The translations under genes and the position numbers were made by a program. Below are positions 1 through 5,872 of a stretch of 7,237 bases of DNA, piece by piece. Under the pieces are notes generated by a model that was not told where the DNA came from, ran no database searches, and saw nothing but the letters and a program-made list of their open reading frames with translations. Source of the DNA: Desulfobacterales bacterium C00003060. GTDB taxonomy: Bacteria > Desulfobacterota > Desulfobacteria > Desulfobacterales > C00003060. Where the stretch lies: NCBI GenBank assembly GCA_001751085.1, contig MAXP01000259.1, forward strand, positions 1 through 7,237, written 5' to 3'. The first letter of the stretch is position 1; each line of letters starts with the position of its first letter.

Positions 1-2
1 CG

Positions 3-146
3 CAGCTATTGATGTTCAGGGCCAGCGACAAAGCGGAATTTGTGGCCTTTCGAGGTATATATGCCGGGACTCCGTCAAATGGAACCCTTGACTATGCAAC
101 CACAAGAACCAGCTTGAAATTGAACGTATTATCATATATAATATAA
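3..146 (+). CDS. Possible 3' end of an upstream gene, unrecognised
   Basis: An open frame enters from the left edge and runs 47 codons to a TAA at 144-146. It reads through FRASDKAEFVAFRGIYAG and ends in LKLNVLSYII. The codons look reasonable for a coding tail, but the stretch is too short to judge, and I do not recognise a family. The -35 and -10 boxes of the next gene's promoter lie inside its last ten codons, which is common when a gene tail abuts a new promoter. The minus strand also has a stop-free run over 1 to about 95, so direction is uncertain. It may be non-coding. Confidence 0.25.
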   Translation, partial: QLLMFRASDKAEFVAFRGIYAGTPSNGTLDYATTRTSLKLNVLSYII

Positions 147-147
147 T
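114..147 (+). promoter_or_regulatory. Strong sigma-70-type promoter for the YidD/TPR unit
   Basis: TTGAAA at 114-119 is followed by a 17-base spacer and a perfect TATAAT at 137-142. A second, overlapping pair is TTGAAC at 120-125 and TATAAT at 142-147 with a 16-base spacer. Either would start RNA near 149-155, about 30 bases before the first possible start codon of the YidD-like gene. The surrounding AT-rich run (131-150) should melt easily. The match to consensus is seen directly; use in vivo is inferred. Confidence 0.7.
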
Positions 148-180
148 ATTTGTTGTCCAGGGTGCCATGGTTTTCGGGTT

Positions 181-642
181 GTGCGGTTATTACCTGTGCG
201 CCTGTCGCTGAAGCATTCGGTTAACCAGTCAAAGAAGCGAACCAACCGTATCGTGCCAAAGCCATACAGCACAATTGTTTTTTTTCTGCTTTTACACATG
301 TTTTGTGGATCTGCCTTTGCCAATGATAACAATGCAATTGGGGAAAAGATTGCTTTTTCAGGGCAACAGGCAGAAAAATATGCCAATCCTGTTCTTTCTT
401 CAATCCATTATTATAGAAAATACATTTCAAGTGCTATTGGCAATCATTGTCCGATGTACCCCTCGTGCTCTATGTATTGTATAGAAGCCTTCAAGAAACA
501 TGGTTTCATAATGGGATGGATTATGACGTCCGACCGTCTTATACGCTGTGGCAGAGATGAACTTAAGCTTTCTCCTCCAATCTGGACAGATGGCCGAAAG
601 CGCTGCTATGATCCTGTAAGTAATAACGATTTTTGGTGGTGA
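181..642 (+). CDS. YidD-domain protein with N-terminal signal peptide
   Basis: Residues about 70-146 match the YidD family (membrane protein insertion efficiency factor): an Ile/Tyr-rich helix around SSIHYYRKYISS, the core CPMYPSCSMYC (C90, C96, C100), a KKHGFIMGW helix, LIRC (C123) and a late YDPV. Escherichia coli YidD is about 85 residues, acts at the cytoplasmic face of the inner membrane and assists YidC/Sec insertion. This protein differs: residues 26-47 form a signal peptide (basic start, hydrophobic core VFFLLLHMF, GSAFA then ND), so the domain is probably exported. The stretch between RC and YDPV is longer than usual and holds an extra cysteine (C142); the tail ends NDFWW. The start is unsure. 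GTG 181 is the first in frame after a stop at 139; GTG 253 would give a 129-residue protein whose N-terminus is exactly the signal peptide. Neither has a clear ribosome site. It is first in a two-gene unit. Family assignment is firm, role is not. Confidence 0.8.
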   Translation: MRLLPVRLSLKHSVNQSKKRTNRIVPKPYSTIVFFLLLHMFCGSAFANDNNAIGEKIAFSGQQAEKYANPVLSSIHYYRKYISSAIGNHCPMYPSCSMYCIEAFKKHGFIMGWIMTSDRLIRCGRDELKLSPPIWTDGRKRCYDPVSNNDFWW

Positions 643-674
643 TAGGCATCCCACTCATACGAAGCAACGCTGTC

Positions 675-709
675 CACTCAGCCGGCAGGCGTAGGTTGCC
701 GGCTGAGTG
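675..709 (+). repeat. Perfect 13-bp inverted repeat (RNA hairpin) between the YidD-like and TPR genes
   Basis: The arms CACTCAGCCGGCA (675-687) and TGCCGGCTGAGTG (697-709) are exact reverse complements around a 9-base loop. The stem is GC-rich and should be very stable in RNA. No T-run follows on either strand, so it is not a standard intrinsic terminator. The right arm ends where the only purine-rich stretch before the next start begins (GAAAGG, 709-714). It could therefore tune expression of the downstream gene, protect the 3' end of the YidD-like message, or be a copy of a dispersed repeat. Confidence 0.8.
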
Positions 710-728
710 AAAGGTTCATAATATCAAT

Positions 729-1682
729 ATGTTGTTGAGATTTAGACATATTTTTTTTTGGTTCTTCCTGGTTTTTGCCCTCCTGATGGTCTTTGCTCTT
801 TCACTCCCTTTTTCTCAATCCTTTGCGGGCTCTGTTCTCAAGATTGATCCTGACAAACAGTTCGATTTTGCGGAATACTATTTTTCAAGCGGTGAATATT
901 TCAGGGCCATAGGTGAATACAAACGGTTTATCCATTTCTTTCCATGGGATGACAGAGTCGAGCTTGCAATGTTCAAAAGCGGCATGTCATATTTCAAGAG
1001 CAGACGATTCAATGAGGCCATAGACTCCTTCGAGAAACTGATCGATAGATATGGTGATACTGCCCTTTCTATGAGATCATATGTAATGATCAGTGAATGT
1101 TATATGGGGCTTAAGAAAGCCGGCCCTGCCATCTCCAGCCTTCACAATCTGATTACAATAACTGATGATGTGAGTGTAAAGGATGAAGCATATTACAGGA
1201 TAGGCTGGATCTACCTTGAAATGGCTTCCTGGGAAAAGGCCGACTTATGTTTCAAGAAGGTCAGCATACAAAATAGAAAAAAATACAGGCTGAAAAGACT
1301 TACTGTTGAACTCAATAAGGAAAAATTGATTCCAAGAAAGAATCCCGTGTTGGCAGGGTTCCTGTCAGCAATTCCGGGGGCAGGATACGTTTATTGCGAA
1401 AGATACCAGGATGGCCTCATAGCATTTTTGCTAAACTGCGGCCTTATGTGGGCGGCATATGAGTCCTTCGATAATGGCAATAATGCCCTTGGAGGGATCA
1501 TTGCCTTGGTTGAATTAGGTTTCTATGCAGGAAATATTTACGGTGCAACAACCAGTGCCCATAAATACAACAGGACTAACACCACACAATTTATTGAAAA
1601 ACTGAAAAAAAACACGAAAGTCAGCCTTTCGCTCGGTGATAAAAACGAGGGTATTGCGCTTTGTCTTCGATATCTCTTTTAG
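729..1682 (+). CDS. Exported TPR protein with C-terminal membrane domain, partner of the YidD-like protein
   Basis: The 317-residue protein starts with a long hydrophobic signal sequence or anchor (residues 5-33, SQSFA then G). Residues about 46-182 hold four TPR-like helix pairs, as in YFSSGEYFRAIGEYKRFI and YFKSRRFNEAIDSFEKLI, a scaffold for protein contacts. From residue 205 the character changes: NPVLAGFLSAIPGAGYVY, then RYQDGLIAFLLNCGLMWAAYESF, then a third hydrophobic stretch ending FYAGNIYGA. This Pro-Gly-x-Gly, Asp-Gly pattern resembles small membrane domains of the DUF5683/TM2-like kind often appended to TPRs. The last residues alternate polar and hydrophobic and end in Phe, as in some outer-membrane strands, but that is weak. 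ATG 729 has only GAAAGG 14 bases upstream. It lies 86 bases behind the YidD-like gene on the same strand, so co-transcription is likely. A periplasm-facing assembly or insertion role is inference only. Confidence 0.75.
   Translation: MLLRFRHIFFWFFLVFALLMVFALSLPFSQSFAGSVLKIDPDKQFDFAEYYFSSGEYFRAIGEYKRFIHFFPWDDRVELAMFKSGMSYFKSRRFNEAIDSFEKLIDRYGDTALSMRSYVMISECYMGLKKAGPAISSLHNLITITDDVSVKDEAYYRIGWIYLEMASWEKADLCFKKVSIQNRKKYRLKRLTVELNKEKLIPRKNPVLAGFLSAIPGAGYVYCERYQDGLIAFLLNCGLMWAAYESFDNGNNALGGIIALVELGFYAGNIYGATTSAHKYNRTNTTQFIEKLKKNTKVSLSLGDKNEGIALCLRYLF
1605..1632 (-). terminator. Likely intrinsic terminator of the minus-strand operon, inside the convergent TPR gene
   Basis: Read on the minus strand, CGAAAG (1631-1626), a five-base loop and CTTTCG (1620-1615) form a six-bp stem, with a possible G-U pair outside it. 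TG and then eight T (1612-1605) follow at once. It lies about 70 bases past the stop of the Mut7-C gene, within the antisense of the last codons of the plus-strand TPR gene. The stem is short and only half G/C, so efficiency is uncertain. I see no better terminator near the operon's end. Confidence 0.5.
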
Positions 1683-1699
1683 ACGTGGTTCCGGATATC

Positions 1700-2155
1700 T
1701 TACACTCCAAAAAGCCTTGTAATCTCCTCGCGACTCCGTACCAAGTGACTCCCTGGCCAGTAGATCCTTGCACACCCTTTGCATTCGCTGTATCTGTTGT
1801 GGCAACTCACTATGTGGTCAGGTACTCTTCCAACCACATCCTCGGGCTCAACAGCCTCAAGGAGTCCGTTGCAGACCGTGCAACGACTGAAGAGTTTATC
1901 CGCATCGGGTTTGAGACCAAGCAGGCGGATGATCTCCTTGATCTGCATCTTAGGATCATTCGCCTCCACAAATATCAATCTGTCTGGTGCCATCTTTCCC
2001 ACAAACCGCGTATTGCGTGACAAAAGAACCCGGCCGTCGTTTGCAAGTGCAAGAAATTTCCCGTTGGACAATCCTGAGAAATAAAGGGTATCGTAGCCAA
2101 GCATGCGAAGCGATTTGGCCAGCTTTCCGAGCATTCGATCAGCAGCAAACCTCAT
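1700..2155 (-). CDS. Mut7-C RNase-domain protein with zinc-binding cysteines
   Basis: The 151-residue protein matches the Mut7-C (formerly DUF82) family over its whole length. The N-terminal half has the PIN-like fold signature: MRFAADRMLGKLAKSLRMLG with D6, then GYD and GRVLLSRNTRF around residues 41-51. The C-terminal half carries CxxC pairs at C92/C95 and C125/C128, the RCTVCNG context and YWPGSH (132-137), a zinc-ribbon-like module. Family members are predicted nucleases related to the C-terminal domain of nematode MUT-7; few have been tested. The family usually has Asp after the Arg in the LLTRD motif; here it is Asn48, and a Trp usual in the first helix is Ser15. ATG 2155 has GAAGG about 11 bases upstream and lies 27 bases after the LolB-like gene, so it is probably last in that operon. 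Its stop is 17 bases from the stop of the convergent TPR gene. Confidence 0.85.
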   Translation of the reverse strand: MRFAADRMLGKLAKSLRMLGYDTLYFSGLSNGKFLALANDGRVLLSRNTRFVGKMAPDRLIFVEANDPKMQIKEIIRLLGLKPDADKLFSRCTVCNGLLEAVEPEDVVGRVPDHIVSCHNRYSECKGCARIYWPGSHLVRSREEITRLFGV

Positions 2156-2182
2156 GAGACACAGAGCCTTCGGGGATTGATA

Positions 2183-2947
2183 TTACCCTGGTTCCAGGGT
2201 GAAAGCCCCATCCGGGATCGAGACCTTTGTCAGAAACTCTTCCACTGTCAGTGACCAAAGGGGCCCCTTCTTGTCAAAAATTGAGATTCTGTGTGGAAGA
2301 AAGAAGGATTCCACATGATGGAACTCACTGAATTCTACCCTGTATTGCATGTCACCCCAAGCGTCAAACACTTCAACTCGCTTAACTACCTTTGCGTCCT
2401 CCTTCAGCCATATCTTTTCTGTCAGGCGTCCCCATTTTTTATAAAGGCATAGAAGCCATCCGGCATTCCCTTTCGAGGCCTGAATCTTGGCATGGTGAAA
2501 CGGAAGGATCGGAGGCTGACCTGACAAGATGCCAAACAGGTCTTCGGCTCTAACGGAAATGGACAGGAAACGTGAAAGATTGCCGACAGTGGCATCCCCC
2601 TTGAAAAAGCGATTATCTTGACTGGAACGGAGATAAAACCGTGATTTGTCAATTATGAAGGTAAGGGTAGGCTGGCCCCATGGTCCCAATACCTCTACTC
2701 GGAGGTGTTGAGGTTGACATCCTATCCACACAATACGAACAGACTTCAGACGGGAGCCTCGTACTGTCTTGAGCCTGCCGACTCCTCCAAAACTAATGAG
2801 GTCATTCTTGTCCCGCTCCAGAGACCCTATTATCCTGCCGATGTCCGGACTCGGTCCAGCCTGGAAGGCTTTGGGCCTTTGGATACATCCCAAAATGCAT
2901 AATGGAAAAAACAGGACTGCAAAAACAAAGGTGAAATAGCTACGCAT
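2183..2947 (-). CDS. LolB-like outer-membrane lipoprotein
   Basis: The 254-residue protein has a lipoprotein signal peptide: a short basic start, a hydrophobic core and the lipobox ILGC with C21 as acylated cysteine. The rest reads as a LolA/LolB-type half barrel: amphipathic strands in LISFGGVGRLKTVRG, LGPWGQPTLTFIID (compare GPLG in LolB) and a helix region EDLFGILSGQPP corresponding to the usual L-G-x-P segment. LolB accepts lipoproteins from periplasmic LolA and inserts them into the outer membrane; DUF4292 proteins share the fold. Its start overlaps the end of the TPR lipoprotein gene by 8 bases, with AGGA just upstream, so the two are translationally coupled. The same pairing, a TPR protein followed by lolB, occurs in Pseudomonas (PA4667-lolB-ispE). 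A true LolB function is likely but not proven; a related carrier for another lipid is possible. Confidence 0.7.
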   Translation of the reverse strand: MRSYFTFVFAVLFFPLCILGCIQRPKAFQAGPSPDIGRIIGSLERDKNDLISFGGVGRLKTVRGSRLKSVRIVWIGCQPQHLRVEVLGPWGQPTLTFIIDKSRFYLRSSQDNRFFKGDATVGNLSRFLSISVRAEDLFGILSGQPPILPFHHAKIQASKGNAGWLLCLYKKWGRLTEKIWLKEDAKVVKRVEVFDAWGDMQYRVEFSEFHHVESFFLPHRISIFDKKGPLWSLTVEEFLTKVSIPDGAFTLEPG

Positions 2948-4703
2948 CCTGTCCTATCTGATTCTCAACGGATCGTATCTTCTGCTCAAGCGCCTTTGTA
3001 TTTTCTCCTTTCTTTTCCAGGGCTTTCTTGTAGTATTGCAAGCTTTTCTTTAGATTATTCACCTTAACATTAGCATCGCCAAGATGTTCCAGGATGGTTG
3101 CATCATCTGGGACCAATCTGTCCGCTTCCTCGAGGAACTCAATTGCCTTCTTGTAAAAGCCTTTCTTATAATAGACCCATCCTAAACTATCGATAATGTA
3201 CCCATCGTTTGACTTGTGTTCAATGGCCCTTTTTATCAAGTCCTCAGCTTCATCCAGGTTTGTGCCAAGCTCTGCATATGTATAACCCAGATAGTTCAAT
3301 GCCTCGGCGTGGGTTGAGTCTATACCAATTACGGTCTTCAGTTTTTTTATGCAGGCGTTCTTGTCACCAGCCTTGTCAAAAATGACGCCCAGTCGAAAAT
3401 GAAACCTTGCGCTGCCAGGTTGCAGCTCTAACCCCTTCTTGAGGGTTGCCACCGCTTGGTCATATAATTCCATCTCTTCGTACAGGGCACCCAGAAAGAG
3501 ATAAAGCTCAGGTTCGTTAGGCTCCTTCTCTACTGCTTCATTTATCACACGGATTGCCTTTTCGGCCTCACCTTTTTCATTGTATAGAAACCCGAGATGA
3601 ACCACAGCGCTTTGACTAAAGGGCGACGTCTCAGGAACCCTTTCAAAGAATGCGATCGCCTTGTCTGTCTTCTTGAGTCCTTCAGATGCCATCCCAAGAA
3701 AGAAATAAAGCTCTGGGTTGTCAGCATCATCTTTCAAAAGAGGCTCTAAGTTGTCCAAGGCCTCCTCGTATCTTTTCTCGTCAAGGTATATCAGGGCAAT
3801 CTGTTTGATAACCAACGGATTGAATTTGCTCCGAAGCTTAAGCTCTTCAAATATACCCTCGGCCTCATCAGATCGACCCCTTTTCAAGTAAAAGCGGCCA
3901 AGCCCAATGGCCGCTCTAAGGTTATCCGGCTTGCTATCTATAATCCTGTTGTAGGCTTGTATAACCTTTTCATGTTTGCCATTAGCTTCGTAAACACCAA
4001 TAAGTTGAAAAAAGGCCTGGTCATGTTCCGGCTTCAGTTCAATAGCTTTCAGTAATGCAGCCTCTGCCTCATCATAACGGTTCAGGTCAGCATAAACGGT
4101 CCCCAGGCACAAATGCCCGGCAAACGATGCTGGAAGGATCTGGACTAGATTCTTATAGAGTTCTATGGCTCTGTCCGGTTGCTTTATCTCGACATACTCC
4201 GAGCCCAACAGAAGGCAGATATTCTCAGATGTTGGATCAATGGCCAGGGCCTTTTCATAGGCCTCCACAGCCTCAGCATGCTGATTCAGGGCAGTATGAA
4301 TCCTTCCCAAGATCACCAGCGTGGGAACATCTTCGGGCTGCTTTTGGATAATATCATGCATAATTCCCAGGGCTGCCTTATAGTCCTTTTTGTGAATATA
4401 AAGGTGCGCTAATTCATTTTTCAAAAACATGGAATCTTCATCTCTTACTACAGCTTCCTCAAGTGATGCTATAGCCTCAGCAAACTTCCCATGTCTCCTC
4501 TTCAGGTGTGAATATGCGTAATAGTAGTAAGACCCAACATCTTCGTAGTTGAGTTCTGCTGATGCCACATCAGAAAGTGGAATCCCTTTCGGTACGGCAC
4601 AACCAGCCAAGTGCAAGATTATGCCAACAGGAATGAGCAAATTAACCAGCTTCATGACCAAGTTTCGTGTCTTCTCTGACGCCCAAAAAAAAGGGGTAAT
4701 CAT
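2940..4703 (-). CDS. Large TPR lipoprotein with 15 tandem repeat units
   Basis: Residues 57-568 divide without gaps into 15 helix-pair units of 34 residues (two have 35), with typical TPR spacing such as LGTVYADLNRYDEAEAALLK and LGYTYAEL. Such superhelices bind partner proteins or peptides. The N-terminus carries a lipoprotein signal, MKLVNLLIPVGIILHLAGC, ending in the lipobox LAGC (C35), so the protein is probably anchored in a membrane with the repeats in the periplasm. The most upstream ATG is 4703, but the signal peptide begins properly at Met17, ATG 4655, giving a 571-residue protein; I prefer 4655. Neither has a good ribosome site. The last 19 residues are a charged tail. It precedes and overlaps the LolB-like gene, as in the Pseudomonas PA4667-lolB pair, which suggests a part in outer-membrane lipoprotein handling. 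The individual function is unknown. Confidence 0.85.
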   Translation of the reverse strand: MITPFFWASEKTRNLVMKLVNLLIPVGIILHLAGCAVPKGIPLSDVASAELNYEDVGSYYYYAYSHLKRRHGKFAEAIASLEEAVVRDEDSMFLKNELAHLYIHKKDYKAALGIMHDIIQKQPEDVPTLVILGRIHTALNQHAEAVEAYEKALAIDPTSENICLLLGSEYVEIKQPDRAIELYKNLVQILPASFAGHLCLGTVYADLNRYDEAEAALLKAIELKPEHDQAFFQLIGVYEANGKHEKVIQAYNRIIDSKPDNLRAAIGLGRFYLKRGRSDEAEGIFEELKLRSKFNPLVIKQIALIYLDEKRYEEALDNLEPLLKDDADNPELYFFLGMASEGLKKTDKAIAFFERVPETSPFSQSAVVHLGFLYNEKGEAEKAIRVINEAVEKEPNEPELYLFLGALYEEMELYDQAVATLKKGLELQPGSARFHFRLGVIFDKAGDKNACIKKLKTVIGIDSTHAEALNYLGYTYAELGTNLDEAEDLIKRAIEHKSNDGYIIDSLGWVYYKKGFYKKAIEFLEEADRLVPDDATILEHLGDANVKVNNLKKSLQYYKKALEKKGENTKALEQKIRSVENQIGQDA

Positions 4704-4824
4704 TCATGGGGTGGCATGCTTCTTTCCACTCCGGTGTCTCCAACCCTTGTTTTTCCAGCAAGTTAGCAACGGGGGATTCCTTGTGAACGGTTACAAAAAA
4801 AGAATATCTTCTGAAAGGGGCCAT
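4642..4824 (-). CDS. Possible small ORF between sigma factor and TPR gene
   Basis: After the sigma factor stop, a 60-codon frame starts at ATG 4824 (MAPFRRYSFFVTVHKES) and ends at 4642, overlapping the TPR lipoprotein start by 14 bases if that start is 4655. It fills most of the only non-coding gap in an otherwise tight operon. AGGA lies about 14 bases upstream, too far for a good ribosome site. I recognise no family, and it has no signal peptide or membrane helix. The frame also stays open upstream into the sigma gene, which argues that it may be chance. Confidence 0.2.
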   Translation of the reverse strand: MAPFRRYSFFVTVHKESPVANLLEKQGLETPEWKEACHPMNDYPFFLGVREDTKLGHEAG

Positions 4825-4840
4825 GCAACGGGCAAAGTTC

Positions 4841-5836
4841 CTATGCCCCCAGTTCCCCGAGGAATGATTCAAAATCCGGTATCTCACTGTGGAAGTATAT
4901 CCTTATCCTTTTCATGATGTTATTTTCAACCTGCCGCACACGCTCCCTTGTAATACCATAACGCTCACCTATTACTTGAAGGGTTTCGGGTGTGTCGGAA
5001 AAAATACGATTTTCAAGGATATACACCTCCCGTTCATTCAAGTCCTTCTTAAAGGAGTCGAGTTTTTTGTGGATGATATCCTCCATCTCTTTCTTGGCCA
5101 CCTGGGTCTCGGCAGACGGTGTCGGCGCGGCGACAAATTCGATCCGCTCGTTGTCGGAGTCTCCCTTGATCGGTGCATCCAGGGACACCTCCCATCTGTC
5201 CAAGCGTTGATCCATATCTGTCACGTCATGTTCGGAGACCCCAAGCCTTTCAGAAAGGAGTTTTGGTTTAGGATCATAGCCCTCGGATATCAATTTCTGT
5301 TTTTCCTTTTTCAGCTTGAAGAAGAGTTTTCGTTGGGCCTGGGTCGTTCCGATTTTTACCAGTCGCCAATTATCCATAATGAATTTTAGAACATAGGCCT
5401 TGATCCAAAAAGAAGCGTAGTAGGAGAACTTAACCCCCCTATAGGGGTCAAACTTTTGTGCGGCTTGAATAAGGCCAATATTTCCTTCCTGGATTAGGTC
5501 GAGCAAGTTGTTCATCCAGACCCGCTGGAAATCTAAGGCGATCTTCACCACAAGTCTTAGGTTGCAAGTAACAAGCCTATAAGCTGCCTCCGGATCTGCA
5601 TGTTCCCTGACCCGGATGCCGAGTTCCTTCTCTTCTTCCTTTGAAAGAAGTTTGTACTGGCTGATTTCCTGCAAGTATCGCTGGAGGGGATCGAATTTGA
5701 CAAGAGCCGAATCCCTTGCGGACCGGTCCGCCTTTGGCGGGTCGACCGGCGAGTGACTCCCTTTTGAAGCGTTTTTCTTAGATGCGGCTGGGGCGGATTT
5801 CGCCGGCGCGCTCCTTTTCTTTTTTGTTTTTTTCAT
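4841..5836 (-). CDS. rpoH: RNA polymerase sigma factor, RpoH (sigma-32) type
   Basis: This is a sigma-70 family factor without region 1.1. Region 1.2 is around DPLQRYLQEISQYKLLSKEEE (49-69). Region 2 spans about 84-160, with NLLDLIQEGNIGLIQAAQKFD and FSYYASFWIKAYV. Directly after it comes QRKLFFKL (168-175), the RpoH box that separates heat-shock sigma factors from housekeeping RpoD. Region 3 is short (LSERLGVSEHDVTDMDQRLD). Region 4.2 is a helix-turn-helix at about 284-308, GERYGITRERVRQVEN. Escherichia coli RpoH has 284 residues; this has 331, mostly because of a basic Lys/Ala/Ser/Pro-rich leader of about 45 residues. Only ATG 5836 fits the start, with no clear ribosome site. It follows adenine deaminase by 36 bases and precedes the TPR/LolB-like pair, so it may be read from an upstream promoter outside the window. 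Whether it serves heat shock or another stress response, like the several RpoH-like factors of myxobacteria, cannot be told. Confidence 0.85.
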   Translation of the reverse strand: MKKTKKKRSAPAKSAPAASKKNASKGSHSPVDPPKADRSARDSALVKFDPLQRYLQEISQYKLLSKEEEKELGIRVREHADPEAAYRLVTCNLRLVVKIALDFQRVWMNNLLDLIQEGNIGLIQAAQKFDPYRGVKFSYYASFWIKAYVLKFIMDNWRLVKIGTTQAQRKLFFKLKKEKQKLISEGYDPKPKLLSERLGVSEHDVTDMDQRLDRWEVSLDAPIKGDSDNERIEFVAAPTPSAETQVAKKEMEDIIHKKLDSFKKDLNEREVYILENRIFSDTPETLQVIGERYGITRERVRQVENNIMKRIRIYFHSEIPDFESFLGELGA

Positions 5837-5872
5837 TGATGTTCGAAAAGATACCAGCCTCTCTGTTCTTAA

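Noticed and set aside
132..386. Minus-strand ORF of 84 codons over the promoter and YidD-like start
   Set aside because: It lies antisense to the promoter and to the signal peptide of a recognised gene, with no family resemblance.
1661..1702. GATATC pair around the convergent stops as a bidirectional terminator
   Set aside because: GATATC is self-complementary and short, with no stable stem between the copies and no T-run.
1661..2020. Plus-strand ORF of 119 codons
   Set aside because: It is antisense to the Mut7-C gene, whose motifs are clear on the other strand.
4795..4813. Possible terminator after the sigma factor (minus strand, AAGA-TAT-TCTT with T7)
   Set aside because: The stem is only about four A/T-rich pairs merging into the T-run, too weak to call.
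4802..4830. Possible promoter for the TPR gene (minus strand, TTGCAT-16-TATTCT)
   Set aside because: Matches to consensus are poor (3/6 and 4/6), expected by chance in AT-rich gaps.
4766..4832. Direct repeat GCAACGGG at 4766-4773 and 4825-4832
   Set aside because: Two copies of eight bases in a short gap have no clear meaning without a third copy or a known operator.
4889..5389. Plus-strand ORF of 166 codons
   Set aside because: It is the antisense shadow of the sigma factor gene; regions 2 and 4 are well conserved on the minus strand.
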